From the NCBI GenBank assembly GCA_035771175.1, contig CM069598.1, forward strand, positions 3,455,931 to 3,519,930: 64,000 nt of DNA, given 5' to 3'. The number at the start of each line of letters is the position of its first letter. The first letter of the stretch is position 1. The notes below the pieces were generated by a model. That model ran no database searches. It was not told where the DNA came from and saw only the letters and a list, made by a program, of their open reading frames with translations. The position numbers were made by a program, and so were the translations under genes. This document shows, piece by piece, positions 1 through 10,522 of the stretch. Origin of the DNA: Paratinospora sagittata (taxonomy: Eukaryota > Streptophyta > Magnoliopsida > Ranunculales > Menispermaceae).

Positions 1-755
1 GATCTTACATTTTGTTCTTTGAGGAAAGATTGATCCATAACTGAAGACCCTTTTGAGTTCCATGATCAGCTGGCATTTCTGAGTGCACTATCCCTCTTCC
101 TGCAGTCATCCATTGCAAATCCCCTGTTCTTATGGTGCCTTTGTGTCCTTCAAAATCCTCATGTGTCACTTCTCCATGTAACATGTAGGTGACCGTCTCA
201 AATCCTGAAATTCATAAGGAAAGAAATGCAAATTAAGGATCAAACTCCAACCATCTTCATGAATCTCTTTAAAAGTAACTTCTCATTTTAAAAGAAAAGA
301 GCATCAAGTTCAAACCTCTGTGTGGGTGGTCAGGAAATCCAGCAGGAGCCGAAACTGCAACAATTGAAGAAGAAGAAGAAGAAGCAAGAAAATATAATTA
401 AACACAACTAATCAAACATGCAACTACGTCCATGAGATAAATTACAAAACCAAATCAAGCCCTAAGAATATAATAGATCATACCAACCTGAGAATTCATC
501 CAAAAGAAGAAAAGGGTCGAAGTATTTCAACTCAAATCTACAAAAAACAATAATCAATAATCCCATTTAATTTCAAATGTGACTAAAGTTTCAAGGAATA
601 ATAATACCCATATCTACTTTTAAAAAAATAAAATAAAAAATTAATGGGTACCTGCCAATGCTTCTCCTGACAACAGCTCCATCTCCTTCACTTTGAGGCC
701 TAGCCTGCAACTTCTTCATCACAAGACGACGTTCTGACCCATTGTCTTCAGACAT
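1..755 (-). CDS. Pirin-like protein, 5' exons (gene continues past the left edge)
   Basis: Pirins are nuclear cupin proteins that bind a metal; in plants they act in signalling and can have quercetinase activity. Four exons join in frame on the minus strand: 652-755 (start codon at 753-755), 488-537, 316-354 and 9-204, all with GT/AG borders. The last exon ends at a GTAAG donor eight bases from the edge, so the TAA seen there is intronic. The product runs from MSEDNGSERRLVMKKL through FDPFLLLDEF to the metal-site segment PDHPHRG, then FETVTYMLHGEV, HEDFEGHKG and GRGIVHSEMP. These are the ordered cupin-1 motifs of pirins with their histidines intact. About 135 residues of the usual 280-300 are present. 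The gene looks functional. The family call is firm; the paralogue is unknown. Confidence 0.93.
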
Positions 756-860
756 TTTTCTCTTTTTTTTCTTGTGTGTTGATCTGAAATAACTAAGATT
801 CAGACAAACAAAATAAAATATATGTTAAGAATAGTTGAAGTTGGAGGAATTGGTTTGTGA

Positions 861-868
861 TATTTATA
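861..868 (-). promoter_or_regulatory. TATA box of the pirin-like gene
   Basis: Read on the minus strand this is TATAAATA, about 105 bp upstream of the pirin start codon. That spacing suits a short plant 5' UTR. It is the best TATA match in the upstream 200 bp; the transcription start is inferred, not seen. Confidence 0.55.
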
Positions 869-2310
869 GAGAAAACAAAGTTAGAATCAAAACTGTAGTT
901 GTCTGTCTGTCTTTTGTTATTAATTATTAATATTAGGAAGAGTCAAAATGGTTGGGTTTCCTTTGTCACACACCACACAGGACACGGCAAGGGGCAAAGC
1001 AAGTCCAACTCCAGCTTCCTTGAGATCCAGGTTTTGTGATTCTCTGTGCTGAGGTCACCCTGTCGCAATGCTGATCCCATTCTGATCTTCTGTTTTTGAC
1101 GCTGCAAAAGGTCACAAGTGGCCCACTTTGATTTGAACATGCCCAGAAGCTTTCCCTGGATTGTTAAGGTATTTTATTTATTTTTTTGCAGCTTTTTGGG
1201 TCAAATGTTTTGGTCCAATAAGGTTTGATTTCGCCACGTGGGATTCAGATATTTGAGCCGTTTGGTACGTCATGACAGCGTGGGGCTTCAACATGTGTGG
1301 CGTATAAGGTGCATCAGGGTGCATCGAGGTAAATGATGTTTGAGGTGGGACGAGTTGCCAAGTCTCCACTAGGGGAGCGTTGGTTCACTATAAAAGTGTG
1401 TATATGTGGGTGACATCTTTGCTACAAAAGCATGACGTCAAAGGGCGTCTTTTTTGGGTGTTATCACTGTTATGACAGCTGGAGACCATGTGATCCTCAA
1501 TAAAACGTGTCCCTTTTTTATTAATTTATCTATTTTTTAGACCTAAGTAAATTTTTATTAAAAATAATTATAGTTATTAATTTTTTTTTGAATTAATTAA
1601 CTTTAAAAAATATCATGGAGGAACATGAAGGAACAGATTCATTGAATTGATTTATTTGATTGATAAATGACTTGAGTTGAATACAATTGAAAATAATTTT
1701 AAATTTCTATTGCACTTAATTGTTATTAGTCTTTGTTTAGTATGATATTAACTTTATGAATTACTTGACCTATAAACTATAATGTAGAAGTAAAGGTCCA
1801 ATTATATATATTAAGTAAAAATTATAAATATTAACACTCTTGTTCACATGCATAATAGTAAGGAGATTTTTCAAGAAAGATTTTTTTTATATTTTTTTTA
1901 AGATCATGGGTATCGATGATCCCTCTCTCCACTAATCTCATGGGGCCGAACATAATTCAATAGTACATGTAGCCAATAAATGGTCAGAGACATATATTCG
2001 AACATAAGACCTTCTCATAAAATAAATTTTAAGTGTTTTACATTTAACCACTATCTTAATTCTTTGTTGGTTAAGAAGTTTGAATATAAGGACTCCAAAA
2101 TAACTTTGTTTTGATCCCATTTAGAATCATTTGACCTAATATCAAGTGAGAACATAAATATTAGCACTTCCTTTAATGTAAAGGATGACACTTAGACTAG
2201 TTTATTATGGGAGAAAATGTTTACAAATAGGTTTCAACATGAGACTTTCAGAATAAAATTACTCTAATACCATGTTAAAAATAGTTTGACTTAAAAGCTA
2301 TAAATGATAT
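869..2310. other. Intergenic DNA, no gene recognised
   Basis: This stretch lies upstream of the pirin gene. It holds a G-box (CCACGTGG) near 1234 and a TATAAAA at 1389-1395, followed by a 23-codon ORF (1432-1503) whose stop overlaps an AATAAA. None of these is tied to a recognisable product. The rest is AT-rich and unassigned. Confidence 0.5.
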
Positions 2311-2799
2311 TAGGGGTGTTTCATGGGTTGGGTTGAGGTCAAATACCATTTCAACTCAATCAAATCGGGTTGTAAAAATTTTAAACTAACTCAACCTAAT
2401 AGGACCCCTAAATCTAACCGAACCTAACCCAATAACTTCAGATTGGGTTGATTAGCTGGATTGGTCTACTTTAATATATTGATTTTAAATTCTCATTTTT
2501 TAAGCTAATTTTTAAGTCAAATATGAATATATAAATAAAATTTTGAAGTCAAATATGACTATATATAAATATAATTTTAAATAATATTTTCATTCATGTT
2601 ATTTTATTCATGAAAAATGCTAATTAAAGAAATATTTAATATTTTTGACGAGTTCGGATTGATTCAAGTTGATTTACAAAATTTTGACTCAATTCAAATT
2701 TGATCGAATTGCTAATTTTTAACCTAATCTAACCTAACTCATAAGGTTCGAGTTGGTTGGGTTAATTGGGTTGGTCAATAGGACGAACAACCCTTACTA
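2311..2799. mobile_element. MITE-like element with degenerate inverted ends (hAT-type)
   Basis: The left end reads TAGGGGTGTTTCATGGGTTG. The right end, read in reverse complement, begins TAGTAAGGGTTGTT. Both subterminal regions are packed with GGTTGGGTT motifs and their complements around an AT-rich core. About 490 bp long and without coding capacity, it resembles the common plant hAT MITEs with TAGGG(G)TGT termini. The flanks (aatgatat and aatatata) are only weakly alike, so no clean 8-bp target duplication can be claimed. Confidence 0.5.
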
Positions 2800-2939
2800 A
2801 TATATAGAGACCCAACTATATACAACAAATGAGAATATAGATACTAACATTAACGTTTCTATTTGATAATAATGTAGAATTAGGAGACAATTAATAGATT
2901 ATAATATTAAGTGGCAGAGAGATTAATAAATACATAATG

Positions 2940-3170
2940 AGTGGCACTCAAGCGGTAAATAACTCATCGCATAGGCCCTATTAGAGAGGAAGTATCGCGC
3001 TCGATTCATTATGTTAAATTCTCAAACTTGAGTAAATGTGGACATTTTTGGAGGAACCATCTCGTCAATCTATTGGTGTGGGAATTAATAAATTCCACAA
3101 GGGGTCGGACACCTTAAGTAAGGGACGCATTGGGTTAATTAGGGCCGCTTATATCTTAAAAAAAAAGTAA
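2940..3170 (+). mobile_element. tRNA-derived SINE-like copy
   Basis: A polymerase III A-box-like TGGCACTCAAGCGG is followed about 45 bp later by a B-box-like GCGCTCGATTCA. A unique body follows, ending in an A-run at about 3160-3168. The arrangement (tRNA-like head, body, A-tail, about 230 bp) fits a plant SINE. No target duplication was resolved. Confidence 0.4.
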
Positions 3171-4537
3171 TTAAAAAGAAAGAATAGTTAATGCCATTCA
3201 AATAATTAACACCTGACCCCTCCAAAGAAAAAAGGTTTTCGTGTACCAGAAAAACTTGGAGATTTTAACATGTGACGTTAGTTGCTTAAGTCGTACGAGT
3301 CATGATTTGAAAACTTTATTACTTTTTTTTTTTTGAAACCAACTTTATTACTTATTATAAGAATCAATAGTAGGGTTTATGTGTGCAATTTTATAGCTGT
3401 GGATATAATCTTAAAACAAAAATCATAAAATAAAAATTTTCTATTATTTATGAACAAGAATATATTTTATGAGTAAGATCTTTAAAAACTAGTTTTAAAT
3501 TTCACTAACTAAATGTTTTATTTCTTTTTATTTTTCTTCATGATCCAAATAGGGCTAAAAGGTTTCATTGAATGCCAATGTGATGGTAATATGGGCAAGA
3601 AGGGCCAGGAATTGGGCTCCAAAGAAGGCCTTAGTGCCCAGAATGGACATATTAGAGAGTTGGCTTGGTGGTTCGAGCTGTGGGCCTCTTTAGTTACCAC
3701 ACTCCCATCGCAAATCATAAATAATTTTGAGTCCAGCTAAACCCATTTACTCTTTTTATCCCCATAAAATTTTAAAATCAAACAATCTCTCTCTCTTCAC
3801 CTACCTAAACTCCCATTTTTACCCTATCATTTTTATCCTCCCCAAACCCCACACTTTCCTCCCCTCTCATTTTTTCTCCAATAATTCATCATTTCTTTTA
3901 AGTTTTTCAATCATTCAAAGAGTTAAAACAACATTAAGAAGGTTTGTGAGCTATTACCATGCAAAATCTTACATAAAAATTAGGTTATTTCGAGTTTTGG
4001 AGGTGTCTAACTCAAACAGGCTCAAATCAAATCTTAGATAAAAAATGGTAAGTAAAACATGATTTTTACATGTTCTAAATGGATTTCATCGTGTTGTTGT
4101 TTCGCAAAAAAATAAGTGAAAATAGGGGAATAAGGCGGCGGAAATGAGTTTTGGCAACCCATTTCTGCGCGTCAGATTTAGAGAAGTTCGACCCTGCAGG
4201 ATCGGACAGTTCCCTTTATATCATAATTATCGTAGTTGGACATAAAAAGATGTATTCAACTTTGTTGGGTCAGACAATACATTTTAAAAAAAAAATTAAT
4301 TTTTTTGTTTGTTTGACACTAATGGGCTTAGAACAAATATGTCTGACCTGTTAGGGTCGAATAAACTTCATATTGTTCCCCAACGCAGGGTTGGACACAC
4401 CCAATCCGAGGACAATTTTTTTAAATTTTAAAACTCATTTTCGCCTCATTTTCTCTTCGATTTTGAGTATGTTTTTGTAAAAAAAAATATTTAAAAAAAG
4501 TGAAAATGGTGGAAATATATGTTTTTGATTAGAAAAA
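3171..4537. other. Intergenic DNA with one dispersed repeat
   Basis: Short ORFs here show no recognisable domain. The part at 3740-3950 recurs at 11755-11945. The rest is AT-rich sequence up to the CACTA-like element, with no gene seen. Confidence 0.45.
3740..3950 (+). repeat. Dispersed repeat, copy 1 (copy 2 at 11755-11945)
   Basis: Both copies share a pyrimidine-rich run starting with (C)TTACTCTTTTTA, then CATAAAA(A)TTTTAAAATCAA. Further downstream both hold a stretch ending in TTCA(A/G)AG(A/G)GTTA. Divergence is high and there is no coding content. It could be a promoter-derived piece of an unidentified transposon. Confidence 0.4.
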
Positions 4538-5147
4538 CATTACAAGAAAATAGGGTATACACAACACATTTTTTGTATTGAAAATTAAAAATGTCACAAA
4601 AAATATTATTTGTGACACTACAAATTACATGTAGCGAAACAAAAGACTTTTGGTGACACATTTATATTAATTTGTCATAAATAGATAATTTTTTGTGACA
4701 TATATTTAATAATATTGTTGGCAAAAATAGATTATTTAAAGTTTTTGATACATATTTGTTATTTTACTACAACATTAGTTTAAAATGTCGCAAAAAGATT
4801 ATTAAAAATAATTTCTTTTTAAAATGAGGAGAGATTGTGCGGGAGGAGAGGAGCGCGATTAGAAAAAAAAGAGTTGTGTTAAGGAAAGGAAACTTGGGTT
4901 TCCAATTTTTTAATTTTCCACTTTTGAGATTGCATAGGGTTGGATTTGGGGGATTTTTGATATTGTGCGAGATTGGATTTAGGGGATTTTTGAGACTGGG
5001 TGGGATTGCATGAGGGATTTGGGGGTTTTGTGTTTTGGCGGCAATAGAGACGGTATGGAGGAGAAGGAGATCGTTGTGGAGAACAAGTGGAACAGGGAGA
5101 GAAAGGAAAAGAAGAAGAAGAAGGAGCTAGGACATTCAAAATCTCTT

Positions 5148-5449
5148 CATCTAAAGGAAAGGTCACTATTATTTGGTGAAAAATCTCTATTTTTAACGTG
5201 TATTTCATTTAATCTTATGCTAGAAATTGCTATTGATGGATGATTGGTGAGATTTAGGTGAATTCGTAATTGAAATTTCTTTCAATAGGTCTCTTTCTCT
5301 CACTTTTTCTCTGTTTTTTTCATCTAAGGCCTCAATTATTTGGTGAGAAATCTCTATTTTTAACTTGTATTTCCTTTAATCTCATGCTAGAATTGATGGA
5401 TGACTGGTGAGATTTAGGTGATTTTGCAATTGATTTCTTTCAATGAGAT
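5148..5449 (+). repeat. Tandem duplication inside the CACTA-like element
   Basis: Two head-to-tail copies of about 130-140 bp (5148-5288 and 5321-5449) each run from CATCTAA, through ATTTGGTGA(A/G)AAATCTCTA and TGATGGATGA(T/C)TGGTGAGA, to TTTCTTTCAAT. They differ by small indels. No coding function is apparent. Confidence 0.65.
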
Positions 5450-5694
5450 AATTGTTCTCTTTTTTTGTTCTTTTTGAAAAAGGGTCAAACTCGATGACCT
5501 AGAACGAACATCTCATGCTTTTTTTTTCTTTTTCTTTTTCTTTTTTTTTATGTGGCAGTCCTTTTTCTTTGAAAGCATCTAATTTTCTAATATTCGATGT
5601 GGTGATGAATGTAGGTAGTTTTTATTTATTTATTTTTAATTTTTTTTTTGAAAGAATGAACTTGGGTAGTCACACTAGTTTTAAGGATATAAAT

Positions 5695-5696
<2 letters not shown>

Positions 5697-5739
<43 letters not shown>

Positions 5740-5750
5740 TATATACATAT
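5697..5750. repeat. TA microsatellite
   Basis: A (TA)n run of more than 30 bp is followed by interrupted TACATATA units. It is a simple repeat inside the CACTA-like element. Confidence 0.9.
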
Positions 5751-7274
5751 GAGTTTGAAGTAGATTTATCATCAATAATACAAATAATCATAGCTCTTTC
5801 TTGGTTGCATCGTCTTTTTTTTTTTTTTTTTGAAAGTCATGGTTGTGACTAACTAGGAAACTGAATTAGAAGAAAAAAAAGTTGATCATGGCCTTTAGAT
5901 ATGATTTACTTAAAAGTCAAATTATAAACTTTTTGCTGAGATTATAAAATTTTTAGAAATAGAACTGTATTTTAATCTTATATTTATTCATGACTTTTTC
6001 ATTATTCTTATTGTGAGATATTTTTGTAAAAATATATTTTAATTTTTCTTTATTTTTTATTTTATTTCATTTTAAAATTTAAATAAAGAGTATAAAATGC
6101 AAATTCTTGAGTTTTTTATTTTTTGATATGAAAACTTTTATCCATTTTATTGATAAGAAAGTCAAAATAAAGGGTAATGTTTTATTTGAGTTTTTATTTT
6201 TATATTTTAAATATTTACATTCTTTAACTTTAAAGATAAAAGTTAAAGACAAAAATAAAGTGAAAGACAAAAATAAAGTGTAAATGCTTTGTGTTTTTTA
6301 AGTAGTAAAAAACTTTGTAGATTGGAGGCTTTGATTCTTTTATTTTTTTTTTTATATTCTTATTATATTTCATTTTAAATCTAAAATAAAGGTCAAAAAT
6401 TAAATTTAATGATAAAAATCTGTATAGTTGTAGTATTTTTTATCATTTGATTTAAAAAAAAAATTATTCTTTTAAATTAAAGAAATCAAAATAAAGGGTA
6501 AGTATATTATCAAGAAATATATTTTAATTTTAATTTTAATTTGTCTTACTTTTTATTATTCTTTTTCAAACATATACGTATTTTAGCAATAAATGTTGTA
6601 GCTACTCTATTGCTTCTACTTCTCATTAGTTGTAGTATTTCATCTATATATATAACCTCAATTAACTTTAGATTCAACCTTATCAATTATTAATTTATTT
6701 TAAGTTTCATTTTTGTTGCATATCAAATACTGATATATATATATATATACATGTTTACATTTGATTTTGTTTTGCAAGTCATCAACTAAAGATATGGAGC
6801 ATTTTGAATTGTTAGATTTTTTATGAATGTTAGGTTCAGACAACTGTTAGAATGATGTTTAAAAATACTTACATCTTAAGAATTGTTTTATCTTATGTAA
6901 TTCTTTGAATTTTGACAATATCGAGTTCTTAGATATTTTTTTTGATGACAAGTTAATTTGCAACATTAATAACAATATTAATGACATTATATAAATTCAA
7001 TATGTTTCATTTGCGACATGTCTTAATTGATAGCTAAAAGTTTTAGCAACGTGTCATACCATAGCAAAAATAAGTCAGAAAAAATATTTTTTAATCTGAC
7101 ATTACTATTTACTACATTAGATATAATGTCATTAAAATATGTTGAGACGCGTATAACATGTCACAAAGTTTTTGTAATGTTTGTAATTGCGACATGTGAA
7201 AAAATGTCGCATCAATGTCGCAAATACCATTTGCGACATGATTTGCGCTAAACCCCTGTTTTTTTATAGTAAAA

Positions 7275-8919
7275 TACAAGAAAATGACAAGATTTAAGAT
7301 TGAAATGAGTTGGAGAGTTAAAAAGCAGGTTGAAAGATTTAAGGTAGAGAGTGGGTGGATAAAGAGAGGAGAGGATTTAAAGGGGTTTATTAATGTTCTC
7401 TTTTATAATTTTACATGATGATTTTTTTGTCTCTTCAATTTTTTGATCAAGTGGGTAAACAGAGAAGAAATGGCAGATGGATTTAACTGGACCCATCGTT
7501 TTAGGCAACATAAGAGATTATGAAAAATTAACAAAAAAAAAAAGAAAAAGCCATGAAAAGTTATGAATAATTTTAAAGTTTTCTATTATTAGCTAAAAAG
7601 CTGAAATGAAAAATGATCTTGTCTGATATACATATAGATTCTCTCCTTTTCTTTTCCCTCTCTTTCATATATAATTATAATTTCACGGAAAAAAAAAAAC
7701 GATTCCTTGCTATAAAAAATTCATGTGGTTGTAGTTTTCTTACTCAGTCCTTTTCTTAAGGTTCGAAAGTATAATGCAAATTAACCAATTGGTAGAGAGC
7801 TTTAAAATTTATAAATCCTTTAAATTACCTTTCATATAGTTACATTGTTTAATATATTTTTAATTTAAAAATTATATGATGTAAACAAACAAATCATCCT
7901 TATTATAACTTTAATTAAATTATGTTCTTCAAATAATTTAATGCATGAATCTTAATGTGAGAGTATCTGTTGGAACTACTAAGAAAATTTTGTTAACATT
8001 ATTATTAAAAGTTATTAGATTGTTTTAAATTACGTATTAACACGTGATATGAGATAATTTAATAATTTTTAATTGATAATGTCAATAAAACGTGTTAGTC
8101 AAAAATTATTTTTTTAATAAATAACTGACCCATTGTATAATTTTAAAAAATAAAAATAAAAATACAACAATTTGCAACAATTGGATCACCCACATGTGCC
8201 TTGCATAATGGCTTTCGCTATCAAGCCAAAGCTGAAAGCCACCTTCTCATTCTCCAAATCATCCATATATATCTATTGCACCTTTCTTTCTTTCTCACTT
8301 TCCTTCTTTTTTTCTTTTCGCTCTCTCTCTCTACAAATAAGGTGGAATATTTTTTTCAGTATGGTACTAATATCCTAAGATGCGATTCGTTTGAGGTTTA
8401 AAATAATCTTGTAAATCATATAATTATTTAAATAATTACATTTCTTATTACAAAGCATTTATATCATCTATCCTATTTCCAAAAAAATAAAATAAAAAGA
8501 CTTCTAAGTAAATTGCGCAAGTAGTGTCAATAATTTTATATAAATTAATTAGATTACGATCTAGTTCACAAATCTTCACATCATCATGTGACCATATAGT
8601 CAGGTTTGAGTTATAAAAATAACGTCTTATGATATATGTGGAGTAAAGCTGTATACAATTAATATATATTCCAATTTGGAGATAACTTACTTCTTAATCT
8701 ATCAAAGCCACTTCTCTGTAAAATTAGGCCACTTTGTCGGCAGGATTGGCCCAAAGAGACCCCACAAGCACAAGCATGTGTATAAAAAAAGAAAGAAGAT
8801 TTTAGAAAGCCACCACTCCCACTAGGCAAATCACCATGCCTACCCTTAAAGAAAGCTATAGAACTAAGCTTTTTAAACCATCTTAACCACCAAATTCACA
8901 CACCGGATTCTTCATAAGC
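7275..8919. other. Intergenic AT-rich DNA
   Basis: Nothing recognisable as a gene or transposon was seen. The last few hundred bases, which include a CTCT-rich stretch near 8280-8330 and the segment at 8700-8900, are less AT-rich and probably belong to the promoter of the gene at 9019. Confidence 0.45.
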
Positions 8920-8934
8920 TATATATATATATAA
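8920..8934 (+). promoter_or_regulatory. TATA box upstream of the 118-codon gene
   Basis: A TATATATATATATAA stretch lies about 90 bp before the predicted start codon at 9019, a usual plant spacing. It is AT-repeat-like, so the exact core is uncertain. Confidence 0.5.
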
Positions 8935-8959
8935 CAAAGGACTCCGGCAGGGGGTCTAG

Positions 8960-8968
8960 ATGACTTGA
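8960..8968 (+). promoter_or_regulatory. Two-codon upstream ORF (ATG ACT TGA)
   Basis: The only ATG between the TATA box and the main start codon encodes Met-Thr-stop. It would lie in the leader 50 bp before the main ATG and could lower translation or require re-initiation. Its effect is inferred. Confidence 0.5.
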
Positions 8969-9018
8969 CCGGACCGCCCCCGGCCACCTGTTCTCCGGAG
9001 GCTCTCTCTCAACTAGCT

Positions 9019-9167
9019 ATGTGGCCTTTACTTGGTGTTATGAAGAGAAACCTAATTTGGAACAAGAAGAAGGGTTCAAGAGTTGCAGATGAGAACATGG
9101 TTGCAGGTGAGATTAATAGAGTTCATGAACTAGCTCCTATGGGTGTCCATGATGTGCATAGAACTAG

Positions 9168-9198
<31 letters not shown>

Positions 9199-9375
9199 CA
9201 TGGGCTCTCCTTTCTGAACACCATCTTGAGGACTCCTTTTACATTGTTTTCATGCATGTCATATCCTCATGTCAATGGTGTTGAAGGAGCATGGGTGTCT
9301 GGTGAGTTTGGTAGTGTTCCTGAGATGAATGATGTTATGGTAAGTGATGGCATGCGGTATATGATTTTAATGTGA
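9019..9375 (+). CDS. Small serine-rich protein of unknown function (118 aa)
   Basis: An uninterrupted single-exon frame of 118 codons starts MWPLLGVMKRNLIWNKKK and ends GMRYMILM. The frame is open farther upstream but the first in-frame ATG is at 9019. Seen in the protein: a short hydrophobic then basic N-terminus, a run of about ten serines encoded by a TCA microsatellite (about 9169-9198), and a hydrophobic middle with TPFTLFSCMSY. There is no cleavable signal peptide or known domain that I recognise. A TATA box and locally higher GC support a real gene. I recall no family with confidence, so the function is unknown. Confidence 0.65.
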
Positions 9376-10204
9376 GAGATTAATGTATGTAATCTGAACC
9401 AGTATAGTTCTCTTGATGATGTGCCTGTGAAGTACATGTGAGATCAGAAAATGAGATTTTGGTGTTTTTTTCTTCTTCTTTGATTCTTTTTTTTTTTTTT
9501 TTTTTTTTTGTGAGATCGATCTTACTGAGTAGATAACAATATATTACCAATCTAGTGAGCATATTAATTATTAGGAATTACTTTTATTCTGATCAGTCTA
9601 ATTAATATGTATTTACTATAAATCGTCTTAGAACTTTTGTCTACACTTTTTGAATTTAATTAGGATTATTGTTTTTATTTTGATATGAGCTTCTTGAACT
9701 TACTGAGTTCATTCTAGCTAATTATGCCTGTGCTAGCTAACTTATGTCCAAAGTATATTAATGAGATACAGTATCAGGCCTAACTTATGAACGAACATTA
9801 ATTAGACCAATTAAATTATATATTTCAAATTAATAGAATATTCATATATAGATATATATATATAAGTTGGAGGAGGCATGAAGTAAAAGATCAGGTGCAG
9901 TCAATTAGCTTTCTCTTGGAATGGATGATGACAAATGCATGATATCAGCTGGTTCTTGTCAGATGCTTCTATATATATAAAAAAGAAGATAATTAATTGC
10001 AATTTTCTTTAATTAATAAAGAAAAAAAAATATTACGGTTGTAGGACAAAAAAAAGAGTGCGGCTTAGTGGGCTTTGTAACATTATGATATGTATGGTTA
10101 TGATCTCTATCAGGAGTTTCAAGTATATATATTGAATATAACAGTTAAATATGAAAATGACTACCATGAAGAAAAAGAAGATATAAGAACAAAATACATA
10201 TATG
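9376..10204. other. Intergenic DNA
   Basis: This is the 3' flank of the small gene. It contains a 20+ bp poly-T tract near 9488-9509 and AT-rich sequence. No gene seen. Confidence 0.5.
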
Positions 10205-10522
10205 GAATATTGCTCTTCTAATCTATCAAAAGACCATCTCTTCACGCTAAACTTACTTAATATATTACTTTCTCAGAAAGACGTGTTGCACCAAGGGGAG
10301 AAAAAATCACATGAATCAATTAAGACAAGAAATAATTTTACGGACATCCACTTTCCAACCATGAACGTCTTACCAAGTGAGTTATTGGGAGGGGAGGGGG
10401 TGGTTCGATCACTCAACCTTATGATTGGAAAGTAGATGTCTTACCAAGTGAGCTATGTACCCGTAAAATTAATTAAGTATAGTGTGAAGAGATGGTCTTT
10501 TGATAGATTAGAAGAGTATTAT
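10205..10522. repeat. Foldback repeat with perfect 33-bp inverted arms
   Basis: The arm at about 10212-10244 (CTCTTCTAATCTATC...CTTCAC) recurs as its exact reverse complement at about 10483-10515, and weaker pairing extends both sides. Inside are a second imperfect inverted pair (TAATTTTACGG with CCGTAAAATTA, and TTTCCAACCAT with ATGATTGGAAA) and two direct copies of GTCTTACCAAGTGAG. That last motif, read on the minus strand, is a tRNA-like A-box (CTCACTTGGTAAGAC). The element looks like a foldback built from SINE-derived pieces. Confidence 0.65.

Larger units (their letters stand above)
4538..7271. mobile_element. Non-autonomous CACTA-like DNA transposon (2.7 kb)
   Basis: The left end CATTACAAGAAAATAGGG and the right end, reverse-complemented to TACTATAAAAAAACAGGGG, are one base off the CACTA terminus. 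AAA on both sides gives the expected 3-bp target duplication. Subterminal motifs typical of En/Spm elements cluster at each end: TGTCACAAAAA, TTTGTGACAC and TGTCGCAAAAAG on the left (4590-4800), and several TTTGCGACATG/ATGTCGCA on the right (7010-7250). There is no transposase. The interior holds AT-rich filler, a tandem duplication and a long TA microsatellite. Confidence 0.7.

Noticed and set aside
1..8. Stop codon TAA ending the pirin frame at the window edge
   Set aside because: It falls in a GTAAG donor context at the position where pirins continue, so it is intronic.
4879..5208. 109-codon minus-strand ORF rich in Ser, Pro and QSQKSPKSN repeats
   Set aside because: It lies inside the CACTA-like element over a short tandem repeat and is low-complexity. 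It has no domain and no counterpart.
8965..9018. N-terminal extension of the small serine-rich gene
   Set aside because: The extension would start at a TTG; the first ATG in frame is at 9019.
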